This document shows, piece by piece, positions 46,007 through 58,081 of a stretch of 64,000 nt of DNA. Below the pieces are notes generated by a model. It did not search any database. It had not been told where the DNA came from and was given only the letters and a program-made list of their open reading frames with translations. The translations under genes were made by a program, and so were the position numbers. The stretch is taken from assembly GCA_030159075.1 (NCBI GenBank), contig BROG01000111.1, positions 835,501 through 899,500 on the forward strand, read 5' to 3'. This DNA is from Atrina japonica (taxonomy: Eukaryota > Mollusca > Bivalvia > Pterioida > Pinnidae). The number at the start of each line of letters is the position of its first letter. Position 1 is the stretch's first letter.

Positions 46007-46295
46007 TGTTTGTTTGTTTATTGTTGTTTAACGTCCCACTCAAGAATCTTTCACTCATATGGAGACGTCACCAAATGTCGGTGAAGGGCTTCAGATTTTG
46101 GCCTATGCGTGGCACTTACGGCCATTGAGCAGTGAGGGTTCTTTAACGTGCCGACACCTACTGCGATACGGGACCTCAACTTTTACTGTCTCATCCGAAG
46201 GACAGGAAACCAACCTGCCGCCGGCTGGACTCGAACTCACGACCTCACGATCAAGAGTCGAGAGCTCTACCGACTGAGCCAGTGATGTAACATCC
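46007..46295 (-). mobile_element. SINE family 1, near full length
   Basis: On the minus strand, the tRNA-like head CACTGGCTCAGTCGGTAGAG and GAGGTCGTGAGTTCGAGTCC is followed by the core GGCCGTAAGTGCCACGCATA and the tail GGGACGTTAAACAACAAT with AAACAAACAAAC. It is inserted into the older Penelope-like element B. Confidence 0.85.
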
Positions 46296-46624
46296 ATCGT
46301 CACAAGAAGAGCATTTGTGGAAGGTTACTGAGATGACGGAGTTTTGTTACAATAGTCCGCGGTGTCCTTCAAATATGATGGTAAACTTTCTACATGCGGT
46401 CGGAGATATAAGTCCAGAAATTAAGATATTTTCTCCGGGATGCCCAATGGCACTAACAAAGGGATGACCAGGTATGTCTTTCTTTTGGATATGAGGAAGT
46501 AGATACAATTTTCCAGGTCTACAGTTGGTCAGTCAGGTCCGTAACTTGGGCCCGAAAGCAAATGAGGCAGGGGTTTGAGGCTCCCTAAGTTGGTGGGTAC
46601 AGAGGAAGGGGAACGAAGCCCACC

Positions 46625-46812
<188 letters not shown>

Positions 46813-47244
46813 ATCAGGCAGTTGCCTCATCTGCCTCAAAGGTAGATACGGTCCTGTCGGTAGCAGTGTGTGGAAGCCGTAGTCACTTAAGTTCTCACTT
46901 TTCCTACATTTCAGTACAGTAAGAGTTTCGGTGATCTCAAAGGCTCACTTCTCAGTAAGATCAGAGTCAAGGTTTTTTATAAAATTTCTCATCTGATAAT
47001 TGTCTCTGAGTTTCTGTCATATGTATCCGTTTGTCGAGGACCACTACTGTTGACCCATTTCCTCCTCTTTTACCTATATGTACAATGACATCACGATCTT
47101 AATCTAACCATCGATGATATCCAATTCATTTATTCAGAATGAAACAGAACGCTTCATTTTGCGTTTTGTCCAAAAATGTCTATGTACTCCGCTCCTTGAA
47201 AATCCCTGTAATCAGTCGCATCGAGAATATTTACAAACTGTAGT

Positions 47245-48235
47245 AAAAAAAGGAAAATAAAAGTTTCACAATTTCTTTTAAAAAAAAAAGAACAGAAATT
47301 GAATATCGAGTAAAATTAGTGACTTCGGGTCCTGGTGTTAATCAATTTACGAATCCAATTTGTTTCGATCTAGTAATTAACTACTTGCTACATTTATCAT
47401 TCCTTTAGTTGAGTGCATATGTTCACAAGACAGAGTTTGGGTTTAATTGATATTTTTCTTGTCTTGTTTCACAAACCGTGGAGTTTCTATAAGAACAAAA
47501 TTTCAGTTTTATTCCTATAACATACAAACTTTACAATGTCGTAACATTGATTTGCCACAGCGTTTTCAGCGATTTATAAATGAAAAAAAATCTTGCCTTT
47601 CAAGACTTCGTCCTTCAGTTTGTTTTTCCTTTTTTTTTAAACAATTTGGTTAAGTGTAAAAATGTTTTCTCATACACTCCGGTTTTGTTTTAACAAGTAA
47701 ATATTTTGAAGACTCAGTCTTGTGCAGATCAAGTATGCAAGACTTTTTAGTATACTTTCAAGTGTATCGTTGGACCGGCATCAATTTTCATGCATATCAG
47801 TAAATTTTGCGTTTCTTTTCTCGGTATTTTTCATCATTATTGCTACTTCCAGGTGATTATCAAACTGAGCTAAATTGAACGATCTTTAATTATGGATTAT
47901 TTTGTTATTAATTGTATGTTGTTAATTGCACAGTTTGGGTTTGTTTTGTTTACATGTGATATACACTGTACATGCACTTATTGTGTAAGAACTCTTAAAG
48001 TGAGCGAAAAATCCGTCTCGAGTGTAGGCTACTGTTGTATTCTAGCAGATGTTTTGTAGTTTTTGAATTTTGTTTTTATTTCTTTTTTTAAAATTGTATT
48101 TAAAGCCGGATAGGCCTAGGTCTATTATGCATTGTCATTGACTATAACTGTTCAGTTATAAGTGATGGGGATTTCATATTTCAAATATGAATACCTCTTG
48201 TCGAAACGCCCAGTTTTTACGCGGTGATTGGCATT
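47245..48235. other. Unassigned non-coding DNA
   Basis: AT-rich, with A and T runs; no exon recognised. Confidence 0.4.
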
Positions 48236-48241
48236 GATCTG

Positions 48242-48497
48242 CAGGGGTCAACATTAACAAAATGTCCGCTTGTCCCCCAGACAAAGTAGTACTGAAATCT
48301 ACTTGTCCGAATGCCAAAGTGACTTGTCCGGAAATCAAGTGTAACATTTTAAAGTTACTATTTTGTGTTTAAATAAGAATAATCTTTATTCAATTAATTT
48401 TTGTCGTCAACAATTTCACTTGTCCTTTGAGAAATAATATCTACTTGTCCGAACGCAAAATGTACTTGTCCCGGACAAACCTTAATGTTGAACCCTG
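48242..48497. mobile_element. hAT-like MITE, 256 bp
   Basis: Begins CAGGGGTCAACATTAAC. The reverse complement of the right end begins CAGGGTTCAACATTAAGG, so the termini are inverted repeats of the CAGGG type common in hAT elements. Inside, ACTTGTCCGAA/ACTTGTCCGGA recurs several times towards both ends. No 8-bp target duplication is visible. Confidence 0.65.
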
Positions 48498-48634
48498 ACT
48501 GACTTATATAATCAGTAGCATACTAGCAAGTGTGATACATGAAAAATGATGCTTTTGAGACTCTTGCTGCTATACAAAATGAAGCAAGCCTAATCAGGAC
48601 TGTTCGATTTCGAATATATACCCATAGGCTACTC

Positions 48635-48698
48635 GTAAAACCCGGGTCCGGAATCGCTATGCTAGAGCTCTCATAGCGGTTCCGGACCGTGGTTTTAC
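48635..48698. repeat. 64-bp hairpin related to a site at 10451
   Basis: The arms GTAAAACCCGGGTCCGGAAT... and ...TTCCGGACCGTGGTTTTAC pair at 24 of 27 positions around a 10-base centre. Bases 10451-10478 match one arm. Confidence 0.7.
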
Positions 48699-48779
48699 AA
48701 AGATAATGTATACCATACCACTATAGTCCCCAATTTGTCGTTTGTTAAACTTCCGAATTTGAGTTAAAAAGAAACAAAT

Positions 48780-48887
48780 CATTATTTTACATCATTCACA
48801 TAAATGTTTGCATCGCACTTGTGATTTTCCTGTAAAAAATGAATGAATATGTTAAGTACGGTACTCAAAACTTGAGTACATATTCAA
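48780..48887 (+). repeat. Dispersed repeat with a TACTCAAA/TTTGAGTA palindrome
   Basis: CATCATTCACATAAA, GTGATTTTCCTGTAAAAAAT and TACGGTACTCAAAACTTGAG match 9748-9835. The 36-bp palindrome at 48888 sits at its right side. Confidence 0.6.
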
Positions 48888-48923
48888 CAGCGATATATAA
48901 AGCTAATATTTTATATATCGCTG
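48888..48923. mobile_element. 36-bp palindromic element with 8-bp target duplication
   Basis: Identical to the 40-bp palindrome at 45138 except for loss of TAGC near the centre. ATATTCAA flanks it on both sides (48880-48887 and 48924-48931), and the flank belongs to another repeat, so this is an insertion into older sequence. A half copy, GTATATATCGCTG, is at 49299-49311. Confidence 0.65.
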
Positions 48924-49628
48924 ATATTCAAATATCATTTTTGTTTTTAATATTTCTAAATTTTTCTTCAAATGAGCAAGAACTTTCATCTTTATTTACA
49001 ACATGACCAGTTACAGATTAAATTTTGCGTGTTTTTACCTTAAAAGAATAAAAAAGTTAGATGAGTAGGAGATGCTATTTGATAGTTGGGTCGTGTGCAA
49101 GAACAAGAATTTACGAAACTGTGGCTTATTATGGAAGAGTCACTCTGAATGACTGCCATTGACTGTAGTTTGGAGGTAAGATACGAATTTGAAACACACA
49201 AATTCTTAAAACTTTGTATAGTGATAATGTTTAGACTTAATGTGTATTCTTATCTACAACCGATGGTTAAATCTATAGAAACGGTGATTATTAGAGTTGT
49301 ATATATCGCTGACAGTAATAAAATTGAACCGATTTAATTTCCCCCATTTTGGCGCACAAACTGTCATTGTCATGCATCACATGGCTGTTTGACTATCTTC
49401 ATGTTTGGGGTTTTCGACTGCATCTATTATACTGTTACTTAATTAAATAGAATTAATTTACAAATACCTAGACCAGATTATCAATAGGCCTAATGCATTG
49501 TAGTATTTATGAAAGTTTTCTTTCTTTTACAAAAAAAAAAAAAAAAAATCAAAATAGTAACAGTTTCAACATTTCGTCATTTGTTGATTTGACTTGTCCC
49601 AAGTCATGCAAGTTGTGGATTTCCCAAT

Positions 49629-49985
49629 AGACCATTTTCGAGTTGTCCTGTTACGTCACGATTCGTCATTATATTCCGGATAAGCAGTTTATCCCCTCTA
49701 TGACCAGGGATATTAATATTATGAAGTAGGCTAATAGCCTAATAGGTGCCAGATTTGAAAATTTGATTACAGGGAAGTGATGACACTTTCCATATTTACA
49801 AGAGAGGTAATTTAACAAAAACTAATTCTTCGCAGATGACATGAAATAAGATATCGCCGAATATCATCAATGAAAATATTACATAATCTGAATTGACCTT
49901 GCCTTACTTTCAGATGACGTCACATAGTCTAAGTACAAACTATTGTGATGAAACTGAACGGAATCAGAAAACTCGAAAATGGTCT
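49629..49985. mobile_element. MITE with AGACCATTTTCGAGTT termini
   Basis: AGACCATTTTCGAGTT at 49629-49644 is exactly inverted at 49970-49985. No open frame inside. A partial relative is at 17027-17180. Confidence 0.7.
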
Positions 49986-49989
49986 GTTG

Positions 49990-51320
49990 ATGTCAAAATT
50001 TACTCAAATGACAAGATTTTTTAAGAAATCTTCAAACCGTTTAGTGTATTTTTAGATTTCCAAATTTCAAGAAAATGTTGCTTGAATTCCCAATTCAAAA
50101 GGCCCAGGTCTCATAAAAGCCCAGGTTTCCGAAAGAGTGAAAAATCTCTGGGTCCTAACATCACAAGGACCTTTAAATGTACTTTTCTTTACTTGGGAAA
50201 TGAAGAAATGTATAAAAATAACATAACTGGTACATTATTGATAATGGTAGATATGATAATGATAGTGATACTGCAGTAGAGACTGCGGAAGGAAGCAGTG
50301 TAAGTCTGAAAAGTGTAAGACCTAATATCTTTTTTGACATAAGTCACATAATAACATTGTGTTCCCTTGTTTCGTCTGACAGAATACTTAAATTAAAATG
50401 ACATACAGTAACTAAATAAGAATTCAAGAATTCTGTAGTATGGATAATTTAATACTAATGATAGATAATAATTATCTATCATCATTAAGCCTCCATTTGG
50501 TTCATGAAAGACTTGTGGGTAGCAATATGTACATGTATCTACCAGAGCTTTCTAAAACAATCTACATCCATTTTATTACAGAATTGCATTGATATATAAG
50601 ATTAGAACCTTATATTACTGTTTAATTGATAATTAAACATGTATGCAAGTCATTATTTTTGTGTTGCTTGAAGGTAATGAAATCGGTAAAAAGAACCACT
50701 AACATATTTTTATGTTTCAATAAATGCTGACAAATTCTGTTTGCTATTCTCATGAAAAGTAGTGCAATATGTTGGCTACTTTCTGATCTACTGTATTCGA
50801 CCCATTAAGCGACCATGTCCCTATCAGCTCCCCTTTTCCACCCCTTTTTTAAATATGATCTAGAATCTTTTTTAGCTGGTTGACAAGGAGATGTGGACCT
50901 GAAAAATCATAAGTAACAGTTTATCTGTAGCCCCCCCCCAACAGAATTATGTTGATAGGCATCCTTGGTAATAACTACAACAACTTTACCACTGTGCCTT
51001 ATAAAAAAATAAACAGTTTTACGTCAGTTTGACTGTTAATTGGTCCTATTAAGCACCCATCCTTATTTCCTGATTTTTTTAATGCCCTGGGCACTTCATG
51101 GGTTAAATATGGTATTCATTAAAAAAAAATGCCTATTTCTATCTACACACAAAGTGCACTTTAAATCTTTTTCTTGTTTACTTTCCATGCATCTAACTTA
51201 CTAAAAAATTATTGATGGCCCGCGTGTAATAACTTCACCAGATCAAAGATATTTGTCAAGAGATTATAATTTACTAGAAAGAGGAATAACTCTTTTAGTC
51301 TTGTTTAAATAATATTTACT
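49990..51320. other. Unassigned non-coding DNA
   Basis: AT-rich, intron-like sequence; a small inverted block ATAGATAATAATTATCTAT lies near 50460. No exon recognised. Confidence 0.4.
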
Positions 51321-51332
51321 TCCTAGTAACTT

Positions 51333-51477
51333 GAGTCGACCTGGCTCAGTTGGTAGCGCACTCAACTCTTGATTGTGAGGTCGTGAGTTTGAGTCAAGCT
51401 GACAGCAGGTTGGTGACGTCTCCATATGAATGAAAGATTCTTGAGTGGGACGTTAAACAACAATAAACAAACAAACA
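51333..51477 (+). mobile_element. SINE family 1 with internal deletion and target-site duplication
   Basis: TCCTAGTAACTT occurs at 51321-51332 and 51478-51489, exactly flanking. The tRNA-like head (CTGGCTCAGTTGGTAGCGCA, GAGGTCGTGAGTTTGAGTC) runs to GCAGGTTGGT and then straight into GACGTCTCCATATGAATGAA and the tail. About 140 bp of core is missing, with GGT shared at the break. Confidence 0.85.
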
Positions 51478-52077
51478 TCCTAGTAACTTAGTTTCAAATA
51501 TTAATGCTTCTTCTTTACTGTGATATCATACATGTAAGTTCAAACTGAACTGAAATGAAAGATTGGATGCATATACACATGTACATTGTATATGTAAATA
51601 TATTGTTTTTGGGCTGTCTGCATGACAGTTAGCAACAATTAACTTGAGGTGACCATTCTTTCCTGAAACGAATAAAATTTGGTATGTTGTTTTTTAATAT
51701 TTAGATCCGGAATGATTTCGATTACGGCCAATATTAATTTTGGTGATATTTGCCAGAGTTATGGAAGTTTTAAACCTTTTTGAATGACAGCATATTATTT
51801 CAGTTAAAAAGGAAATGCTGATCCCTGATTTTATTAATGGATTTATTAAAGGACCTTGTATTATTACATTGTGACTTTACTATTTAGACAGTAAGCTTGT
51901 TTCTCTTATTTCATGTACATTAAAGTATTTAAATTGTATAAATGAGTATGTTTTAAACATTAAGATATCCATCGCAAATTCAAGAAATTCCAGAAAAAGT
52001 AAATTTCATCAAAATGTCATTAAAAAAATGAGTTTTCTTTAGAAGAAAGTCTTATAACAGGGTTCTTACGGGTCAGG

Positions 52078-52420
52078 GAATTTCTGGAAAGTCCGGGAAT
52101 TTTACAAGTGCGTTTTTTAGTCATGGAAAGTCAGGGAATTTTAGTCTGAGTCAGGGAAAGTTGGAGAGAAATCAAATATTTTTTATCCTTGAAAAAATGA
52201 TATTTTTCTGGCTTGAATTTCAAGTCAATCTTCACTAGGAAATGCACTTATGGGCACCAAATGACTTCGTATTATCAAAATTTTCTTGGGGGACATGCCC
52301 CCGGATCTCCCTTAAAGCACTTTACACTTGCCACACACTCTGTGCATCACAATAGATCAGGGAAAGGGCTGAGAATGTCTGTGAAAAGGTGGGGGGAAAT
52401 CAAGGAATTTTGTTCTGTTA
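52078..52420. repeat. Probable old dispersed repeat rich in GTCAGGGAATTT
   Basis: GGGTCAGGGAATTTCTGGAA, GGAAAGTCAGGGAATTTTAG and GTCAGGGAAAGTTGGAG recur at short distance. A patch GGGGGACATGCCCCCGGATC follows. I recall similar blocks as repeats in other invertebrates, but cannot class it. Confidence 0.35.
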
Positions 52421-52686
52421 AAGATGTAGTTACCCAGTATAATTGATATCAAAATATTTTTAACTGATTATTGCATAAGAATCACCAGACAACTATGTAC
52501 AACGGTCAACAAATATGTTTTTCATGTTCTATGTCATGAAATTAAACTCACAGATTAGATTTTTGCCAAATAATTCAAAATAACAAATTTGATGAGTAAG
52601 AGTTATTCCTCTTGATATTTGGTGCCTGAAAACCTAATATCTGTGTATGGAACATACACCTACAATGTATCTATCATAAAATAATA

Positions 52687-52885
52687 TACAGTAAAACCTG
52701 CTTTAGCAACCACCTGTGTATAAAGACCACTTGATCATAAAGGCTGTTTTTTTGCTGTGACCAATACATGCAGTACCATTTGTGTACAAATAAACCTCTC
52801 TCTCTATATATAAAGACCACCTCCCTGTAAAGACCGATTTTGTTGTGTCCCTTAGGGGGTCTTTATATGTACAAGTTTCACTGTA
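52687..52885. mobile_element. MITE with TACAGTRAAACYTG termini
   Basis: The left end TACAGTAAAACCTG and the right end (reverse complement TACAGTGAAACTTG) are inverted repeats, 199 bp apart end to end. The interior repeats ATAAAGACCACCT-like blocks. Confidence 0.65.
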
Positions 52886-52926
52886 CTTATAGTACCTACT
52901 TGGCATCATTTTTTTTTACCTTTTAG

Positions 52927-53125
52927 ATGATGTATACCTTAAGTTTGTTATTGATCTTCACATACCTATTGACAGGTATGTAATGTTCAGTTAATCAAGT
53001 GAGTAGAATTATAGCACGATTACGTGTCTTATCCTTCTGTACTTACAGGAAAACATCAGTGCTTAGCACTCACCTGCTTACCTTTCCCAGGTGAAGTGGA
53101 TGTATGTTTCACTACAAATACAACT
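52927..53125 (+). CDS. Predicted small secreted Cys-containing protein, first two coding exons
   Basis: Exon a, 52927-52975, starts ATGATG directly after a TTTTAG acceptor (so a 5'UTR intron is likely). It encodes a clear signal peptide, MMYTLSLLLIFTYLLT. A 73-bp intron follows, with GTATGT donor and TTACAG acceptor. Exon b, 53049-53125, joins in phase 1 and reads KHQCLALTCLPFPG then EVDVCFTTNTT before a GTAAGT donor (phase 0). Three cysteines are seen so far. The product family is not recognised. The rest of the gene must lie downstream; a possible last exon at 61272-61316 is listed among the findings. Good splice signals and hydrophobic core argue for a real gene; short length argues for caution. 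Confidence 0.45.
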
Positions 53126-53510
53126 GTAAGTACACAATATATGTTACATGTATTTTGTTGTTGTTGTTGCGTTTGACATAGAAGTTTTAAGCTCCCATAC
53201 ATTAATGATGAATTGGGAGAGGGGGGGGAATTATATTTTTTGTCTGTTTGTTGGTGTGTCTGCACAGTTTCCAACATTTATGGTACATATAAATTCTTTC
53301 CTGTGATTTTGAAAAATTTAGTAAACTGCTTTATGAGATTGATACAATTTCTCTTTAGAAAAACTATTTAAAATTGTAGCTCAGCTGATGAAGTCTAATT
53401 CACAGAAACGATCGTCTTGAGCATTATAGTATACCTTTAGTATTATGTTTATAATACTACTAATAGGGAACTTACGAGTTAGCCTGGATTACTGTTATAA
53501 TCCTGCTTTA

Positions 53511-54105
53511 TCAATTACTTACATTAAGCAATGTTTGCCAGAGTTATGGGACTTAAAATTCTCTATCAATTGCTTACATTTTATATGTAACAATATCTTC
53601 CAGAGTTATGGGACTTTAAATTCTCTATCAATTGCTTACATTCTATATGTAACAATATCTTCCAGAGTTATGGGACTTTAAAATCTTTATCAATTGCTTA
53701 CATTTTATATGTAACAATATCTTCCAGAGTTATGGGACTTTAAATTCTCTATCAATTGCTTACATTTTATATGTAACAATATCTTCCAGAGTTATGGGAC
53801 TTTAAATTCTCTATCAATTGCTTACATTTTATATGTAACAATATCTTCCAGAGACTTTAAATTATGGGACTTTAAATTCCCTATCAATTGCTTACATTTT
53901 ATATGTAACAATATCTTCCAGAGTTATGGGACTTTAAATTCTCTATCGATTGCTTACATTTTATATGTAACAATATCTTCCAAAGTTATGGAACTTTAAA
54001 ATCTTTATCAATTGCTATAGGTAACAATGTCTGTGAGAATTATGGAACTTAATCATCTTTATTAATTGCTTACATTCAGCAGTGTTTGCCAGAGCTATGA
54101 GACTT
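53511..54105. repeat. 62-bp minisatellite, about nine units
   Basis: Unit: ATTGCTTACATTTTATATGT, AACAATATCTTCCAGAGTTA, TGGGACTTTAAATTCTCTAT plus CA. One unit contains an extra GACTTTAAATTAT. Units at both edges are more diverged. The unit is not a multiple of three, so no protein repeat is implied. Confidence 0.9.
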
Positions 54106-55320
54106 GGAATGCAGATTTTAAAACAATGTTTATTCTCTTTTTTTTTTTTAGTTAGAAGTGCCTTTTCACCAAATTTCAAATTTTCCTTAAAATTCTATAA
54201 ATTTACAGTTATGTATCAATCACAAGATGTTTCAACCAACAAGACAATATATCATTCAGAGCAAACTGCATTGTTTTCAAAATTTGAATTCTCAGTTACC
54301 ATACACCTACATGTACATGTACCGTAGGCGGATGGTGGTAGTGGTTGTATACCTGCAGAATGTTCCATTCATGTGGAATTGTTTGGATTTAAGTATCAAT
54401 ATTTTTTTCTGCATTCTGGGTTTAATAAATTTCAGTGTTTTAAGTAATTAACCCTTTTCACTCAGCGGGGGTCTTGTAACTTTTGGTGGTAAAATAATAC
54501 ATATTCGTGCAAAATGACGTCAATAGACAATTAGTCTTTGTGACAGTGTTGCAAATTGAATGGTAAATATGTACCATAATTTTCTGTGTATATAATTAAT
54601 GCACATCTGCATAAATTGTGCACTAAAATTTAGTGCACCAAAAAATTGAAATAACTTGATATAGCACATACGTATAACGTAATATGCACTTTATTTGGGG
54701 GCAAACACTTTGGCATTCTTTGCAGAAAATTGTGCTACTCGGACCTTGTAATCAATATAAGTATTAGTTTTTTATGCACAGCCCTCTGTGTGACTTGTTA
54801 CACGTACCAGTTTTAAAAATACAATCAGATTCATGTCCATTCTCATTAATCAAACACTTATTTTCTGGAAAAAAAATGTCATTATAGAGTTCTTTGAAAA
54901 CATTTAACAAGTTGTTTGTAACATCGTTGAAAATCAAATCTCTATAAGGGTTACAAAAATCTTAGTCTATTTACCACTGTTCAGATATTTTACTTTGAAT
55001 AGGTTTACTTTAGTAGATCTATAACATTTAAAAAAAAAAGAGATTAAGAGTGAAACTGAAAACATTTAAATTTAGTAAATTGGCCGTATCGAGCACTGTT
55101 TTTTTTTTTTTTTATTATTATTTAAGTACATGTATGTGATTCGTATCAGTTTTGGACAATACTTTGTATGTTTTGGGTATAATAATTTGTGTTTAGAGTT
55201 TACATATGTGGGTTTTAAAAATGTCTTATTGGTGCCAGTGGTATTTACATGTTGAAATTTTAAAGTAATTTCTGATGTACCTCAAAAATGGTGCTTTTTG
55301 TGTTGAAAGATAAAATGCAT
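54106..55320. other. Unassigned, intron-like DNA
   Basis: AT-rich; no exon with good splice sites and open frame recognised. Confidence 0.4.
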
Positions 55321-55321
55321 C

Positions 55322-55960
55322 AGCAGATTCATGTAAACATGATCCAGCATGATGAGACCATCAACGGAAAAAAATAAACATGAACCAGCATGATGAGACC
55401 ATCAACGGAAAAAAATAAACATGAACCAGCATTATGAGACCATCAACGGCAAAAAATAAACATGAACCAGCATGATGAGACCATCAACGGAAAAAATACA
55501 CATGAACCAGCATGATGAGACCATCAACGGAAAAAAATAAACATGAACCAGCATGATGAGACCATCAACGGAAAAAAATACACATGAACCAGCATTATGA
55601 GACCATCAATGGCAAAAAATAAACATGAACCAGCATGATGAGACCATCAACGGAAAAAAATAAACATGAACCAGCATGATGAGATCATCAATGAAAAAAA
55701 TAAACATGAACCAGCATGATGAACATTGACCATTAACGGAAAAAAAAATAAACATGAACCAGCATGATGAGACCATCAACGGAAAAAAATAAACATGAAC
55801 CAGCATGATGAGACCATCAACGGCAAAAAATAAACATGAACCAGCATGATGAGACCATCAACGGAAAAAAATAAACATGAACCAGCATGATGAGATCATC
55901 AATGAAAAAAAATAAACATGAACCAGCATGATGAGACCATCAATGGAAAAATAAATAAAC
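55322..55960. repeat. 41-bp minisatellite, fifteen units
   Basis: Unit: AAACATGAACCAGCATGATG, AGACCATCAACGGAAAAAAA plus T. Variants (ATTATGAG with GGC; GAGATCATCAATG; a short GAACATTGACCATTAACGG) are ordered so that units 7-9 and 12-14 share similar variant patterns. Confidence 0.95.
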
Positions 55961-56129
55961 AAACATTAATTTGTCTGATGTGCTACAACCAAGCCTTTAA
56001 GAAATGAGTCATTCGCCATACATGCATGATACACATACATACACACATATTCATGCATAAAAAAATTGAACAATTAGTTAATTAATTAATTTTAGTATTT
56101 CCATCCCTGAAAAACTCATTCATGCAATC

Positions 56130-56265
56130 TGCCATACACACATACACACACACACCAATGCACACACACATACACACACACCAACACACATACACACACC
56201 AATGTGCGCACACACACACACACACACACACCAACACACACACAATTATATATATATATATCTTT
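56130..56265. repeat. (CA)n-rich and short (AT)n microsatellite
   Basis: CACACA tracts broken by ATACAC and CCAA, followed by a TATA run. Confidence 0.9.
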
Positions 56266-56566
56266 ATATAATGAAAATACCTAATATATATGTGTGTAAA
56301 TTCTAACTTATCAGTTATGGCTTTATGCTATTGACTGAATGACATCTTAGTGAGTGTTTTAGAATATCACACCTATTGTATATCAGACTTTGAATTTAAG
56401 TTTTATTTTAAATAACTATCTTTTTTACTTAAATTTTGAAATGAAATGTGTCTACATGTATGTGAAGTAAAATGACAGAATGTTGTTAATTGTAAGGTAA
56501 GGAATATTAGATCAAAAGAAAAAGGTCCATTAGATATTGACCGAATTTCATGTATTTTCTTTTTTT

Positions 56567-57186
56567 AGCTCACCTGAGCGGAAGGCTTAAGTGAGCTATT
56601 GTGATCACTCCCCATCCTTTGTCAGGTGTCCGTCCGTAGACTACTTTTCATATTTTTGACTTCTTCTCTGAAACTACTGAAGGGATTTGACAAAAAGCAA
56701 GTGCTTAAAAGTCCTTAACCAAGTTTGTAGTTTTCAGCCAGATTGGCCCAGGGGTGGATCCGGGATGGGGCATAATAGGTCTAAGGTACCCCACTTTAAA
56801 AATCTTCTCCAGAACCACTGCATGAATTGAAAAACAAATGTTTTTGAATGATCTACATGAATGTATGATTTAAGTTTGTATTTTTCATAGAAATCAGAAT
56901 ATAAATTTTTGACTTGTTTTTTATGTCTTTTCAGAAATGACTTTCCCCTTGCATTCACTATGATGCATTCTTTTAATATGTTTTACTTGTATATAGGTTA
57001 AGAAATGTTTTTGTGCAAAAATTTTGCTGAATTGTAGATTTTAGATACATTTATGAATTTCTTAAAACAGCAATATTTATGTTTCTTGGCCATATCAGCC
57101 TACATGTACATGTTCTTCTTGGCCTTCTTTCCACATTTGTAGATGGTTCTCAGGTGAGCGATTGGGGCCCACATGGGCCTCTTGTT
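56567..57186 (+). repeat. Bivalve 'TAGCTCACCTGAGC' repeat, full copy
   Basis: Begins TAGCTCACCTGAGCGGAAGG and contains GTCCGTCCGTAGACTACTTT. It ends CTCAGGTGAGCGATTGGGGC then CCACATGGGCCTCTTGTTT. The first and last parts share an inverted AGCTCACCTGAG/CTCAGGTGAGC block. I recall this as a common bivalve repeat. A second copy starts at 63919. Confidence 0.75.
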
Positions 57187-57189
57187 TTT

Positions 57190-58080
57190 CAGTTCTAAGG
57201 GCCTATATCTCAAGATCAACTCTTTCAATAGTTTTTGGAGAAGGCTCCCGACCAGTTATGTAATGATAGGGGGGACTAACCAGCAAAAAGATACATGTAA
57301 ATTGTAATAGCTGTACTTTGAGTACCGGTAGATTAAAATCAGTAATTTTTTTCTGAATAAAAGAGGCAGTAGTCAATGACTTACATTGCATTTCGTTAAA
57401 AAAAGATGACAGAATTCATTGGCTGTTGGCCTCTATTAAAAGGGATGAAGATGAGTTTGTCATAATGACCAACAATGAATATGATTTTGACAATATTTCC
57501 CCAGGGTTTTGGGACTATAAACATCCTCATGTCTGACAGGGCTCTTGGCGGACATAGTCCTTCTCAAACACATTTCATTGTACAATGATTTGGGGATATA
57601 GGAAGATGGTGTTTAAAGTGAATCAGGGATTTTACCAAATGATCTTCAGGAGTGACTTTAATCTTATCATTGCCAAGAGGTGTGTCATGGAATTCCAGCT
57701 TTTACAATCAATATCATGTACAACTAATGTTATAATTCAAGCCTACATGTATACTGTTAAAATCGACTGATAGACTAAAGTCACTTTATTATACATATAT
57801 TGTGACTCATCTATTGGTAGCAAAAACATTTCAACAATAAAAAAAATTACTAGTTAAAATTTACATTTTTTAGGTCATGTGAGTCAGTCATGTGACTTAT
57901 TGCAATCTGTTGTCATCTGTCCTCATGTGGGTATGTGTTAAAGTCCTGGGTAAATTACGGTACCCAGTAATTAACATATTAGGGTTCTCTGTGATTTAAG
58001 CCCCAGAGGAAGTTTGCCAATTTACATGCAGAAGGATCAGATGGCCTCTTCATGGGTTTATTGTAACTGGGTTCTCTTTT
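57190..58080. other. Unassigned, intron-like DNA
   Basis: AT-rich; nothing recognised beyond short relics of repeat wording such as CCAGGGTTTTGGGACTATAA. Confidence 0.4.
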
Positions 58081-58081
58081 C

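Noticed and set aside
54082..54451. Candidate exon after the T-rich acceptor near 54150
   Set aside because: In the phase required by exon 53049-53125 it hits a stop after 12 codons, with no cysteine or motif support.
53511..55960. Could the regularly spaced repeats be CRISPR arrays?
   Set aside because: Units of 62 and 41 bp are contiguous tandem repeats with no unique spacers, and the genome is animal.
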